A stretch of 64,000 nt of DNA from Isoetes taiwanensis (Eukaryota; Streptophyta; Lycopodiopsida; Isoetales; Isoetaceae): contig JAJEKV010000013.1 in assembly GCA_021234155.1 (NCBI GenBank), positions 4,026,028 through 4,090,027 on the forward strand, read 5' to 3'. This document shows positions 43,566 to 55,923 of the stretch, one piece after another. The notes beneath the pieces are model-generated. The model saw nothing but the letters and a program-made list of their open reading frames with translations, did not search any database and had not been told where the DNA came from. Position numbers and translations under genes: made by a program. Position 1 is the first letter of the stretch; each line of letters starts with the position of its first letter.

Positions 43566-44638
43566 GCAAGTACCTTCTGAATGTACTGACAAAGTTACCA
43601 GTGCATTGTGGCTAAAAGAAGATGTGGACAAGGTTTTGCACACTTTAAAACATACGGCATCGATTTGGTCTGGCTGGTGGCAGGTCTAAGACTCTTGAAG
43701 AAGTGGTTACATGTACAATGTGACTAGGGAACGCATATGACAAATTGAAAACAATGCAATGCGCAAATTAATACAATCAAAACAGACTAATGGTCTGCGC
43801 TATCACATGTGTTCCTAACTACTAGGCGAAGGACGTCAATGTACTCTGATGACAAAGTTCAATGGAAAAAAAAATTGAGCATCTTGGTCTTCTGTACTCT
43901 TCCCTTTTGTAATCAAAATACCGATAATAAGCAAATTTGGATTAAAAAAAAGGAAAAATAAAATAAAAATGCTCAAATGAACCATATGCTGAAATATACC
44001 AATTAATTAGGAGATATCACAATTTAGAACCATGTAAAAAAAATCATGAACCCTCAAATTTTATTACGCTCAAACATGAAGGTTGAATACTATGGTCTCT
44101 AATCGTATTACCAAACTTGCCGCCATGTGAAGCACAGTAAGGCTGATATCATGAAAAAAAAACACACTAGTTTTTCACATTATCGTGGAAGCAAAATCAT
44201 ACTGGTATATCTAAACCAAGCATAGTTTTATTGATAATTAGTCACTATAAAATACCATAATAATTATACACTAAAATAACAAAGATGATTAATCGCTGTA
44301 AAATATCATATTAATTACGCGCATAAAATTACAATGTTAATAAACCAAGGATAATAGACGTGATCAAATATCATTCTAAACGTGATAAATTAAGTAGTAG
44401 CACATATCATATATTCAAGTTGTCACAAAAACTAGCTATATATTATCATCTTTCAATACTATGTGAAGAAACACTATTCGTATATCATGTTACTAAACTG
44501 CATTGATGAACTATATGGTATAACTAGACATGATTTGTAAACTTTTTGGCCCACATACCGGTATTGATTTTAGGAGTTGGTTTTTACTATGAAATCATTA
44601 GAAAAAGATCATACTAATTCAATTTTGGGGGCCTTGTG
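43566..44638. other. AT-rich right part of the CACTA-like element
   Basis: No gene recognised. Contains scattered short frames only. Confidence 0.4.
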
Positions 44639-45529
44639 CATTACGTTGGCTATAAGAAGAGCCAAGCACTTTGGTGATTTTTAAGGATTACTTACATTAT
44701 TCTTTTCGAGCTTCTTTTTGCTTCTTGGCACTGCTCTTGGGTCTAATTATCAGCTCTAGATGGCTTTAATTTTTAGACTAGATCTAGTCCCTTTTGTTAT
44801 AGGATCTAGTGATAATTTGAAAAGGTTTGAGGTAATGATAAAGTTTGCTGCAAGGATGTAGATATCCAATCCGAGAAAGTGGATTGCAAATTGAAGTGTA
44901 TGGATCATATCACTCTAGTACTATTTTATTTTTAAGGGGAATTCCTTGCCTTAGTTTCCTCACTGTTTTCCGTGATTACACAGTTGAACCAACAAAAGCT
45001 TTATTCTGATCTAGTGCTTCTAATCTAGTGTTTGATGGTAGTACACCTAGAGCGATTGTATTCGAGCTTGCTTGATTTGAAACATGTGCAGAGTCAGATA
45101 TTGGAAAAGATAAGGTTCAAATCTTAAAGTGCTTCTAGATGCACGTTCCAGGAAATCGGAGTCCGTATAAGTTTTTAGAGATGCTTGAGAAGCCTTGGAA
45201 AATTCCTGTATGCTACTTTGACCTTGTAAGCAAATGGGCAATTAGACTGACTTGGGTTAGTCTGAGCAGGAGCATACCATTCAAAAGGACATTAGGGAGG
45301 ATTTCATTGCGGGGAGCTCATAGCCACAGGTGCTGTAGTTCAGAAAGCCATTAAATGGTGGGAGACATTCCTTTTATTGGCACTCCACCTGAAGTGGCAC
45401 AGATCCAGACCACACAATTTGTAACATCAAGGGCTGAGATGTATGTCACGTTAGAGGGGGCGGGTAAAACGAATTCTACACGATTTTAGCACCTTTAGCA
45501 CATGCGAAACAAAATAGAGTCCCTCCATT

Positions 45530-45940
45530 TAACTAAGAACTTGAAGGTAAATAGAATTGGCCCCTCCATTTAACTAAGAAGCTGAAAGTAAATTTGTTTG
45601 CCCAACGCCTACAAATAAACCACATTGTTAACACATGGAGCCATAGAATACGAATCAAGTAGCGTAAACCATGAGAATACGAATCAAGTAGCGTAAACCA
45701 CCAGGGAGCCAAGATTCTTGGATTTTGGCTTAATTGTTTAAAACAGGTATTTTTTGGGTTGTAGGAAAATTTTGTCTCAAAATTTAATGCGTCAAAATCG
45801 ATCATCGATAGTGATCAAACAACAGATTAAGATCAAAGATCAAACAACAGATTACAAAAATGGACCACTGAGTGATCAAATAACAGATTCAGATCAAAGA
45901 TCAAACAACAGATTATAGAAATGGACTACTGAGTGATCAA
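45530..45940. repeat. Short tandem duplications
   Basis: Three local duplications: cccctccatttaactaagaa (about 45522 and 45560), gagaatacgaatcaagtagcg (about 45650 and 45672, gap aaacc), and a ~66-base unit with gatcaaacaacagatta at 45812-45935. No gene. Confidence 0.7.
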
Positions 45941-45959
45941 AATTGAATGCCGGGTAGAA

Positions 45960-46226
45960 CAAAGGTGCAGTTATTAAACGTCACTCCCATTTGCTTTGCT
46001 TCATCTTTATATTTCATTTCTGCAATATCCTTCAGCTTACCCTCTTCTGCCTAATGGAATGCATAGGCCGGGAAATACAACTTCTCTGAAGCCTCTGATG
46101 GCTGAAAGTTCTTTCTACCACTGATACGCTAAGTAACACCATCCCAAAGCTATAAACATCACTCTTCTCTGATATTGCTAGCTTATAGAGCCATTCAGGA
46201 GCTAGATAATCACTGCACCCTTGCAA
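45960..46226 (-). pseudogene. Receptor-like kinase fragment (kinase subdomains VIII-X)
   Basis: Minus-strand reading gives DYLAPEWLYKLAISEKSDVY then SFGMVLL, i.e. the APE motif and the SDVYSFGMVLLE block of plant receptor-like kinases, most like the lectin/PR5K-type group with APEWL. After a frame change it continues FPAYAF..AEEGKLKDIAEM, the usual region before the C-lobe helices. The ATP-binding lobe, catalytic HRD and DFG motifs are absent. It is a dead fragment about 90 codons long. Confidence 0.75.
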
Positions 46227-46340
46227 CAGAACCAGAAACTCGACGAATGAAAAAAGAAAGTCGATGAATGAAGCAAGAAACTCGACGATGAATGAAGCAA
46301 GAAACTTGAGGAATGAAGCCAGAAAGTCGAGGATGAAGGT
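46225..46340. repeat. ~28-bp minisatellite
   Basis: Units aagaaactcgacgaatgaag with small changes repeated about four times next to the kinase fragment. Confidence 0.7.
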
Positions 46341-46450
46341 AATACTTCAGGATTACCTACAAGAAAGATAAACATTTGTTAGAAACAAGCAAACAGAAAG
46401 GCAAGAACATAAAGGAGGCAAGCACGGCCGAAAACTTGCTTGCAACAAAC

Positions 46451-46466
46451 AAAAACAGGGCTTGAA
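46451..46466. repeat. LINE target-site duplication, left copy
   Basis: aaaaacagggcttgaa, identical to 52321-52336 on the far side of the LINE. Confidence 0.9.
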
Positions 46467-46539
46467 GCTTGGCGGTCGAACTGAGCGGTCGGGGTTCTGA
46501 CGGCGAAACTTTGATCGGCGATATCTCTCTTATCTGGTG

Positions 46540-48440
46540 TCAGATTTTGGCGTGCTTCGGCTCGTTGGAAAGCTTGCTCCGAGCTCTTTCCGGAGGTGTA
46601 TAGCATCAGCTGTTTTGCATGTAGCTTGTTGCCGCAATACAGCTGATTTCCGGACTGGTTCGGATGTCATGGCTCCTGCCAGACAGGCTGATGGGGAATC
46701 GATTGAGTCTCATGGCTTGAGGCTGAAGCCAAGGGAGATAGCGAGGAGGAAGAATCCTCCAGTAAAGGGGAAGGGCGCGGGTCTCGGCATGCATGAAGAG
46801 GCGCGGGCTGTAGGAAGTGGTGTGCAATTGGTGGCAAAGATGAGGGAGCTCTTGGAATCCCCTTCGGTTGAGAGGTATGTGGATTGCTCTTCCTCTCAAT
46901 ATAATTCGAGACTCGATGGATTGTGTTTTGGAGACTCGGTGTTGATTCCATCAAGCATGCCCCTTTGGAACCGGATCTGCGGATGCCCTCTTCCCCTGCG
47001 GCTTGGGAAGGGATCACTTGTCGGGTGATGCCTCTTCTAGGGTGCATGTAGCTGATATGCCTCCCGGGTGCCTCCGGATACCTCTCGGGGTGCCGTGGCG
47101 GCAGCCCCAACTCCGGCGGCTTTGCGGGCGAGCAATGACATCGTTGTTCGCATCACTCTACCGGGGTTTTTTGATTGGATCAAGCGCAAGGCTCCTGGAG
47201 TGTAGGATCGCCCGTGGTTCAAGAGGCTCAAATTTGTGGAGGATCATCACTCTATTGACTACAGTGCAGACTCTTCCGGAGACTCCATGGATAGATATTG
47301 ATCATATCGGGCATGTTCGCAGACCATTGAGAATCTAGTTTCATTTTATGTATTGGGCTACTTCACGGGTTACATATTGGACACGAGGAGGTTTAGCTCT
47401 TGGCTTGCCTTAGGGCATCCGAGGCGGATTGGTTTGCCTGTATCGGTCGCTGAAATTCCTACCAAATAATTTCTTCATAATCATGTTTGAGGCTGAGTCT
47501 TCCGTGCGGCAATTGGTTAGTCGCGGGGTGGATACTTTGGGTGAATCTTATGTGTTGTATCAGTATTATACTCCGGCAATGTCCACCAGTTCTTTGACAG
47601 CGGTTAAAATCCTGTGTTGGTTCCAGATTGAGGATCTTTCTCCGATCCGATGGTGCCCGATTTCTTGGTTTCTATGGCTAATGGCCCGGGTGTATATTTG
47701 GCTCATTCTATTGCGGGTCCCCAAGATCTCAGGTTGCTCGCCTGCTTTGGTACTGTGCCCACTTCTCTTCCAGTGCGTAGTGGTCCTTGGCATTTTCTCT
47801 TCCGATTGAAGCTTTTCAATGGCTCTGAGATCCGGCGGATGTTTCCATCTATTGTGCTACCATCTGACCCTGTTGATGATCCTGTTGGTGCTTGTGATGT
47901 GGTAGAGGCCGCTGGGTGCTTATGCAGGGGGCCCGGATTCCTCTCGCTTCACGAGGCACCGTGCGAGGGACTCCGTGGTGCAGTGAGTGGAGTTGGACGA
48001 GGTGGTGTGGTTGGGAGAGGTGGTGGTGTGGTTGGGAGAGGTGGTGTGGGACGAGGCCGGGGTGCTTCTTCGCCGGGCCGCCCATTGGATGGCGTGGGCT
48101 ACGGGACGTGGTGGCTCGAGGAAGGCCTCGAGATGATTTGGTTGTGGCTAGGTCTGAGGACAGGGCTGTGGGAGGGGCTGGTGATCCTGTTGGGGATGTC
48201 CCGGTAGCGGTATGTGCTGAGCATGAGGTGGCTGGAGCAGCCCGGTTGGAGGTAGAGACTATATGGAGGTGCCTAGGGGACTTTCTCGTGTTGGAAGTGG
48301 AATGTCACGTAGAGCGGATGTGGGTCACATTGCTTTGATTAATCCTCCGGCTCTAGATGATGACTACGTGGAGTGGGCTGATTGGTGGGTAGGCATGTGG
48401 GGTTGGACACTTCTCCTCCAGGGGATGAATAGGTCGATCC
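46540..48440 (+). pseudogene. LINE ORF1-like region
   Basis: A series of overlapping frames encodes a basic N-terminal part (GLRLKPREIARRKNPPVKGK), a central part with FNGSEIRRMFPSIVLPSDP, and a Gly-Arg-rich segment (VGRGGGVVGRGGVGRGRGA) suited to RNA binding. Plant L1 ORF1 proteins usually carry a DUF4283 domain and a CCHC knuckle; neither is clear here. At least four frame breaks. Confidence 0.5.
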
Positions 48441-49600
48441 TTAGTTGGAATGTCGGGGGTGCGGTCCTCTAGTAGTAAGAGGGCCCGTGTTTCTTTGGCA
48501 CTTCGGCGATTTAAGGCCCCGATATTATTTGCATTGGGGAGCATAAGTGTCCTGAGCTGATATGTCTAGGCTCATGAATATGGTTGGTAGGCGGTTTGCC
48601 TCTATTGCTTCTCCTTCCGGGGACTAGTGGGGGTACTCTTATTGCTTGGAGGATGGATGTGTGTCACGTACTCTGCAGTGACAGGTTTTGGTCGGTGGGC
48701 AATAATTAAGTGGTTGGAGGGAGGGCAAGATTGGGGGTTGTTAATGTTTATGCCCCTAATCAGCCTTCTCGTAGGGTGCTTTGTGGGCCCCTGACCGGAA
48801 TAAGTTGCAAGCCCTTGGTGGGTTGCAGGGCTTGGTTCTTTGTTAGGGGACTTCAATATGGTAGGCAGTAGAGGATCACTGGATTTCTGGAACCCAGGTT
48901 GTGCATGGGTTTGAGAGGGACCAGTGGTCTCGTTTGTTGCAGGATTTGGCCTTGGTTGAGGTCCCTGGGGACTTGTCTTTCACCTATTGTAATAGGCAGA
49001 TTGGTGCGGGCCGGGCGTATGCTAGGCATGACCGATGCTATGCTTCCCCATGCGCGACCGGATGGTGTGCCCTCTTTTGCGCGGAGTAACATTCTGTCTA
49101 CCTCCGGTTCTGATCATTACCCTCGAGGTTGTGTCCAAATCGGTGCGGTTGCCTCTCGGCCCTCTGGGGCCGGTGTTCCGTTTGAACACCCGGCTTCTGG
49201 CTGATGCAGATTTCTCAGCCCAGTGCCAGGAGTTGTGGCTTGATACCTTTTCATCTCTGAAGGGTATGTCTGGTATGGTGATTGCGTTGGCCAGGGTGAA
49301 GCGTTTTGCCAAGGTCTTTGGTAGGCAGCGTGTGCAGCAGGAGCGGCAGGAGTTGCATGGTCTCTATCAGGAGTTGGAGAGGATGGGCGCAAAGCCTTCC
49401 GATGGCATTAGGGAGAATGCAGTGTTGCAGCCGTATTGTTGCTCTGGAGCAGGTTAAAGTGCAGGAGGCGGCGTGTGAAGGCAGCTCTTACCGGTTTGAA
49501 GAAGGGGACACAAGTTCGTTGGTGTTCTTCAGAGCGGCCTAGGCACGCAATGCGATATCAAAGATCTATGGCGCCCCTTGCTTTGCCCCGATGGCGGACT
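48424..49600 (+). pseudogene. LINE ORF2, endonuclease region
   Basis: Starts MNRSILSWNVGG, the N-terminal SWNVRG motif of L1 APE endonucleases, and later contains GFERDQWSRLLQDL and FTYCNRQIGAGRAYARHDRC, matching the F-T-W-x-N ... R-x-D-R block. Stops follow directly after the first motif and the frame changes several times. Confidence 0.65.
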
Positions 49601-49689
49601 TTGGAGGATCCCGCTGATTTGCAGAGGTATGTGCATGTTCATTTCTCAGGGTTTTTCACACAGTGCACTCTTCCCTATGATGCAGGAGC

Positions 49690-50880
49690 TTGTTTTGGGA
49701 GCTGTTAAGCCATCTATTCTGCCTCACCAGCGTGAGAGCTTGGAAGCGTGAGCTCTCCAGAGAGGATTTAGCGGAGGCATGTATGTGCATGGCCAAGGAT
49801 AAATGTCCTGGGCTGGATGGCATTCTGTGGAGTTCTTCGGACTTATTGGGAGTGGGGCTGGTGAGTCCGTGGTGTGCAGGTGTATCTTGAGTTCTTTGCA
49901 ATCTTCTCAAATGGATAGGATCTTGAATACCGCATGCATTTCCTTGATTCCTAAGGTTAAGCAGCCTTCTACTATTAATGATTGGAGGCCTATCTCCTTG
50001 TTGTCCTCTGTGTATAAGATTATTGCGAAAGCCCTGGCAGAGAAGTTGAAGGCGGTGTTGACTTCCATTAGTAAGGTGCAGTCTGGGTTTGTCCCTGGGA
50101 GGAACATTTTGACTAATGTTGCGCAGACTTATGAGGGCCTTTATTGGGCCGGGAGAACAGTCAAGGCATTGCCTATCTTAAGCTTGACTTCCGCCAAAGC
50201 TTATGATAGTGTCCATTGGGAGTTCTTTATCCGCCATGATGTTAGCATTGGGTCTGTGGTCCACGCTTTTTCTGAGAGCGATCATGAAGCTGCATAGGTC
50301 AAGACAGCTCGGTGGTGTGCCACCGCCTTTTTCTCCTTAGGCGAGGAGGGTGCGTCAGGGGTGCCCTTTGGCGCCGTTTTTGTTTACGATTGTGGCGGAG
50401 GCACCTTTGTCTCGATTGTTTTTAGGCTGCGGTGGAGGGGGGTGGTGGATGGGCGGATGCGGATGGTAGCCAGCATATTATTAACGATTTCTTGATGACA
50501 CTTTCCTCTTCTTGGTGGCAGAAGAGAGGAATTTGCGGAATGTGAAGGGTTTGTTGGATACTTTCTCCTTGGCCTCGGGCATTCTTCTGAATTGGGGTAA
50601 GTGCTCCGCATTATGGGCCCGGTGACCGCCTCCTCCTTGTCGGCTCTATTCCCTTGGAAGGTGCTTTCAGGTAATGTGTGTACTAAGTTGTTGGGTATTC
50701 CCTTTGGAGGGGATGTTTCCATGGGGAGGGTGTGGGATGAGATTTTGCAGGGGTTGCAGAAACACCTCAATTGGTGGAAGGGTAGCAAGTTGTCCATGGC
50801 AGGTGGGATCACTATTGCCAAGTCAAGACTTTGTAGCACTCATGTGTATCTGACATCTGCGATGTTAGCTCCTCGAGTAA
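49690..50880 (+). pseudogene. LINE ORF2, reverse transcriptase region
   Basis: Typical L1 RT motifs: ACISLIPKVKQPSTINDWRP then ISLLSSVYKIIAKALAEKLK and QSGFVPGRNILTNV, the AKAYDSVHWEF block, and INDFLDDTFLFLVAEE, where the FADD-type catalytic motif reads FLDD. Then LLNWGKCSAL and WWKGSKLSMAGGITIAKSRL of the thumb. Frames shift near 50290, 50480 and 50600. Confidence 0.85.
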
Positions 50881-52170
50881 GATGAGGCTTTAGATAAGAT
50901 TGTTGAAATTTTTGTGGGGCGGGATGACTGAAGGGGCGGTTGTTAAAGTGGCTTGGTGGAAGTGTCTCCACCCCCGGGAGGATGGGGGCTTGGCCATTCT
51001 GGATTTAGCACTGCATAGTAAGGTGTTGGTCTCCAAGTTTGTTTGGAGCATTCTGCAGGATGGAGCATCTTCTCCTCGGTGCTTGGGCTACCGCTGTTGC
51101 AGTCTTTTTCGCCATTGTGTGGCGTTTGGGAAGCCTGTCTATGCATGTGGAGTTGCCACGGACCTTGTTGTATGGTCTCCGGCCTTTCCCACATGCATCC
51201 CCCTTTTCTCACGGGGTCCCCGGGCTTGGGATCATGTGTGTGTGCTCTTCCGGCTAGATTATGCCTCGGTTTATCACCACTCTTCTCCTTTCTTGTGGGT
51301 TCCTCTACCCCCGCCAGCACTTGTTCCTTGGGTGCCAGGTGCATGCTCCGGGACGCGAGCCCGTTGGAGGCGAAGCCGCCGTGCTCACCTTGGAGGATTG
51401 GTATTGGGGTGGTCGGCCTAGCCGTGGGAGTTCTTTCGAGCTCGCTTTACTTTGGGGTGGAGGGCTATCCGGGGAGCAAGTGGCGGGGAGTATTCCGCTA
51501 CACATACCTATAGTCCCTCGGGATGATGTGGTGGTGCGTGTTTGGAAGGTTCATCAGGATGTTGTGTCTTCTTGTTTTGTGCGGTCTTGTTCTTGGAGTC
51601 TTTGGCTATTCATGACACACTACCCCTTCGAGGCAAGTGGTCTCTGCAGCTTCCGTGTTCTCGATGGCGCTCGGTTTGGACGTGGACATGGAGCTCATTT
51701 CCCCCACCGAAGGTTAGGGTGCTTGTGGCAGGTGGTGCATTTGTATCGGGTGAATGCCCTTGCGAGTCGGGTTTAGGCGGTGTGAGCCTCTCTCTGCCTT
51801 TGTTGTGGCCTTCATCGTGAGACCGTGGAGCATTGTCGGTTTTATGCCCTCATTTGCGGTGCTGCAGGGATTGGGTTGGGGCTCGTTTCAGGTGAGATTG
51901 ACTAGTCGCCAGCTTCGCTTCATGTGTATCCTGGTGCTTGGCCGCTCTTGCGGCAGCAAGCCTTGCATCTGTGCGTGGCTTGGTTGGTGTGGCTGATTTG
52001 GAAGCGGCGACGGTTGTGGATCTTTCAGAGGATTCAGCAGCCTGCAGCCTCTCTGATTCCTCGACTCAGGTACAAGCTATTTCAAAGCTTTCTGGTGTTC
52101 CCGGGATTAGTAGAGCGGAAGTTTGCCATTTGGCGGGACTTCTTGGGTGTTGTAAATGGTGATGGTCAGT
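50880..52170 (+). pseudogene. LINE ORF2, C-terminal zf-RVT-like region
   Basis: Frames give FLWGGMTEGAVVKVAWWKCL, HPREDGGLAILDLALHSKV and later FPPPKVRVLWQVVHLYRVNA with RETVEHCRFYALICGAAG in another frame, the usual W-x-x-PPKVR-x-FxW ... ETxxHxxFxC zinc-binding block. Heavily frame-shifted. Confidence 0.6.
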
Positions 52171-52320
52171 TTGTACAGCAGTAGAGTTGCAGTTTTTCTG
52201 TGAGTTTGTTGTGGAGGGTCGAGGTATTGCTGTCTTTTTGGAGCAGTTCTCCTTCCTCCTCACTTTCTTTGTAACATTACCATTCTTTTAATATATTGAT
52301 GACACAGTTCTTCAAAAAAA

Positions 52321-52336
52321 AAAAACAGGGCTTGAA
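52321..52336. repeat. LINE target-site duplication, right copy
   Basis: aaaaacagggcttgaa, directly after the A tract. Confidence 0.9.
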
Positions 52337-53270
52337 CTTCAAAGAAAAGCTCCCTATTGCAAAAAAAACTCGACCCAATGCAAGTGCCAAATATAACCAG
52401 CTTTAAAAACTTGTCAAATCATCAAGCGCCTCAACAGAATGACGTAGCGCCATCGCTGAAGCTCTGGAGCTCCGCCATAGCCGAGCAAGAAGGAAGGTAA
52501 AAAAAAAGTGCCGAAAAAAAAAATAATCTTCCGCCAGGTGGCCGGAATTTTGGCTCCCTGGTGAGTTTACGTGAGGGAGCCGCCTGGTTCTCGGGGTTTC
52601 TGGCGGGAAACCCCTCCAACCAGGCGATTCCCTAGCACATAATTCCATGGCACTTGAAATAGATTATCCATAGGAATTTATAAGGCAGCAGTTGAAGTTA
52701 TGGTAGTATTAATAAAGTCTTCCTCAAATATACTTGAGAGGAGAGACCTAAGCAGAATTCAAAATATACTTCCCACTTTTGGGGACTCCTCCTGCACCGA
52801 CAAATAGTGCCAGAGCTTATTCTTACTAATCGATAATGTCTTTCAGAATTGTTGCTTAGTAAAACGAACCACTTCAAGTGGAGTGTCAATAAAAGGAATC
52901 TCCCCCCTAAAATGTACACTATAGCCTACAAATCTAGCTTGGTGTCCAGATTTGAACATGCACTATAGCCTACAAATCTAGCTTGGTGTCCATATTCGAA
53001 CATGTAGGAGGAGAAGTCGATGAATGTCTTAAAATGATATGGTTATTGAGTTGCCAAAGTTTTGCTCGTCCTAATTGTCTTTTGGCTAAGAATCAAGTCT
53101 TCCATAAAGCAAAGCAACAATTGAGTTCAGTATATATAGACTTGGGTCAGTATGCCTCCCAAGACATCATATTTTATGGTAAAGCATGTCCCAAGACCAA
53201 GGGTCAAGTTTTTTCGCGGCTCATGATACGTTTACCTCGGATTCGGGGATCTTGGAGGTAAAGATCTTTT
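52337..53270. other. Non-coding stretch with a 40-base tandem duplication
   Basis: No gene recognised. At about 52920-53002, ctatagcctacaaatctagc ttggtgtcca is present twice in tandem. Confidence 0.5.
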
Positions 53271-53279
53271 ATTTTGATA

Positions 53280-54224
53280 TCCCGGGCCACTTCCAATGGG
53301 ATCTGTTCAGGAGACCCCGTTCGAAAGTATGGGCACATGCGAGGTCAACATGGGTCATCTCCACCGTCGAAAACCCTGTCGTATCCCATCCATCCGCAGT
53401 TGAGAGATCACGTCCTCCAGGATCACATTGGCAATTCCCTCCTCCAAGATCCTAAGGGTGACCGATACCGTGGACTGTTATCAGCCATCAGTTATCTCGA
53501 CCTCCGAGATTCCCGGACGTCGTCCCCTCCTCCGAAATCCCCCGGCCATGGCTGTTAACGTTATGTTATCCGTCGTGGTGATCCCGCCCTTCGGGATCGC
53601 CGGGGGGTAGATCCCCTCCTCCGGGATCCCGCAGTCATGGCTATTAATAGTGGAGGTCATCTGCCATGGTGATCCCGCCCTCCAGGATCCCCGGACCCGT
53701 GACGTGGATCCCCTTCTCCGAGATCACCCCCGTCTGGGCTGTTAACGACAGACGTTATCTACCGAGGTGATCTCTCAGGATCCTCGAACCCGTGATGTGG
53801 ATCTCCTCCTTCAGGATCACCTTTGCGTAGACTGTTAACGGGGGGCGTTATTAACTGAGGTGATCCCGCCCTTTGGGATCCTCTACCCCTGGGACGTGGA
53901 TCCCCTCCTCTGAGATCACCCTCACCTGGGCTATTAACAGGGGAGGTTACCCGCCGAGGCAATCCATCCTTCCGGATCCCCAGCCCCTGGCTGACGTAGT
54001 CCATTGCCTCCGCTGAGGTTCTTGACGTGGATCCCCCGTGATGCCTATCCCTCGGACGTGAATCCCTCCTCGGGGATCGCCCCTGCCTGAGCTGTTAACG
54101 GCGGAGGTTATCTGCTGAAGTGATCCTGTCCTCTGGGATCCCCGGCCTCCAGGACGTGGATCCCCTCCTGCAGGATCACCCTCGCATGGGTTGTTAACGG
54201 CGGAGCTTATCTGCCGAAGTGATC
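53280..54224. repeat. GC-rich ~96-bp minisatellite with GATCCC/GGGATC inverted motifs
   Basis: Roughly nine units with aaggtgatcccgccctccgg-like starts (53573, 53669, 53764, 53860 and so on), each containing gacgtggatcccctcct and ctgggctgttaacggcgga. Every unit contains GGATCC or GATCCC and GGGATC, so single strands can fold. The LTR retrotransposon is inserted at its right edge. Confidence 0.8.
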
Positions 54225-55909
54225 TGTGACGCTCCCTGAACATATACGACACTCGGACGTATACATACGGGGACTTTCCCCTCCCATGGCGACCAACTCG
54301 CCACGAGCAGGGCCCTCCGTATAACTCGGGCCATCTATAGAGAGATGCTCGAGTGAAGGACACAGAGGGGTCATTCGGCCCACGCCTTCAATGGGACTCC
54401 TACGTCGCGGAAGCGTGAATACAAGGTTAGCACACATCATAGTCATATCATAATTTACCACCACGAAGGGTGGCACATCCATCCAAGTGACGACAACAAA
54501 GAATATGCATCTAATACTAAGGAAAACACCCCAAACCCATGGTTCTACCCCGGCTCAGACTCCAGTGAGGATCGACTGACGGCTAGGTCTCAAGAGATCA
54601 GCAGACCGAATCTTAACATGGCGTTGGCTGGCATAGAACATCGGCTAGGGTTGTCCACTCCATCCGCCCCTCCTGTGCACACTTTGCAGATGAGTCCAAT
54701 CATGCTATGGCGTCACTATAGCCTTCCGGATACGCAGACTCAAGGTATCACCCTTCAGCGCCTACCACGGGGCTCATGAAGCCCCCGTCCGATGAGGCAG
54801 GTGGGGAAGCCGCCCCTTCGGGGATCACGGTGGTTCCATGGGTGGACTAGAGAATACGTGCCGCATCAGCGACCCCCGCATCCGTAGCCGACTTACTCGC
54901 TCTAAATCTACTCAAAGTACAGGATGCCCCATGCGGGTCACACCTCTGTACTCAGGGAGTGTCAGACCCATACCCGCCCTGGATCGCTTAGCCTAGCTCA
55001 CCGGCGGCTATTAGGCCTAGTCCCTTGTAGGAGTCTCGAAGCCTTTTATGTTCGTGCAAGACCCCACCCCCACTTCACCACTGTGTCCCTTGTTTGGTGC
55101 TAAGCCATTCCATAACATCCACGACTCGGTGGTCTCTACAGGCCGCATTTAATGGGAATATTACAGGGCTCTATCTAGGAGCATACTATCATACATGAGC
55201 TCAGAGGTCTCTACCCCCCTTATTTCCCCCATTTCCAGAGTCATACTATGCAAAGAACTATCAATCCATCCTTTAAGAGCAAACCCAGAATCAGAATATA
55301 AAGAGAACTTACCTTTACAACCAAGGGTTAGCTCCTACGAGTAAAACACAGAGAGAACAGACAAAACAACACAACAAGTGCCCAAAAGGGGCGCTACCCT
55401 AGAATATCAGCCTATACTAGCCACCTACCTGAGTTCCTGCTGGACCCGTTATCGTTTGGCGCTTCCATCTTCCTGGGACTTGACGTTTAGCTCTGGCTAC
55501 ACAGGTACGTGCTAGGCAAGGGTGGTGCTCAGCTGGGTGAAGGTGGCGCTCAGGTTGGCAAAGGTAGGTAGGCGCTCAGCTCCTCAAAGGTGGCGCTCAA
55601 CTCCTCTTGGTCGATTATGGCTGATATAGGGGATGGTGATCCACCTTGATGGCTTCAATTAGCATCACCATGTTAGCCAATCGATTTTGGCCAGGTGGCG
55701 CCTTCCCAAACCATAATTAACTTAATTATCCCTTTTTAAATATTAATTCCTTAATTATAGGTTATTATCCTTAATAATTAAATTAGCATAGCTAATTTAA
55801 TCCCTTTAGGTCAACCCCCTAGGTTACCAGACCCCATGGTGGCATATCTATACTGGGTGACGTGTCAATATATTTATACGTATACCGTATAAATACTTAG
55901 AACATCACA
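54225..55909 (-). repeat. 3' LTR of the chromovirus
   Basis: Starts TGTGACGCTCCCTGAACATA and ends AACATCACA in plus orientation, with the TG...CA boundary; 1685 bases. 54225-54940 matches 63285-64000 with scattered small differences. Confidence 0.9.
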
Positions 55910-55923
55910 TTCTCCCCTCCTTA
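55910..55923 (-). other. Polypurine tract
   Basis: On the minus strand TAAGGAGGGGAGAA sits directly before the 3' LTR, the position of the plus-strand primer. Confidence 0.8.

Larger units (their letters stand above)
38113..44638. mobile_element. CACTA-like non-autonomous element, 6.5 kb, 3-bp target duplication
   Basis: Ends CACAAGGCCCCCAAAA at 38113 and its inverse TTTTGGGGGCCTTGTG at 44638 form terminal inverted repeats of about 18 bases. CAT flanks both sides (38110-38112 and 44639-44641), and the uninterrupted copy A at about 6935 has a single CAT (gagcacatttacgttgg). A 3-bp duplication and CAC...GTG ends fit the CACTA superfamily. The interior is AT-rich DNA at both ends and the large repeat blocks at 38686-43565. 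No transposase frame was found. Confidence 0.75.
33525..45385. repeat. Glycine-rich-protein duplication unit, copy B (interrupted)
   Basis: Collinear with 5230-7640. Homologous blocks are 33525-34916, about 37750-38112 and 44639-45385. The first gap is an unassigned insertion ending in a TATTC microsatellite; the second is an element with a clear target duplication. Substitutions between A and B are modest. Confidence 0.8.
46467..52320 (+). mobile_element. L1-type non-LTR retrotransposon, full length, 5.85 kb
   Basis: Bounded by a perfect 16-bp target-site duplication and ending in a short A tract (52308-52320), as expected for target-primed reverse transcription. It contains an ORF1-like region, then an APE-type endonuclease, reverse transcriptase and a terminal zinc-knuckle-like zf-RVT region in the order of plant L1 elements. 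All frames carry multiple indels, so it is not autonomous as sequenced. Confidence 0.9.
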
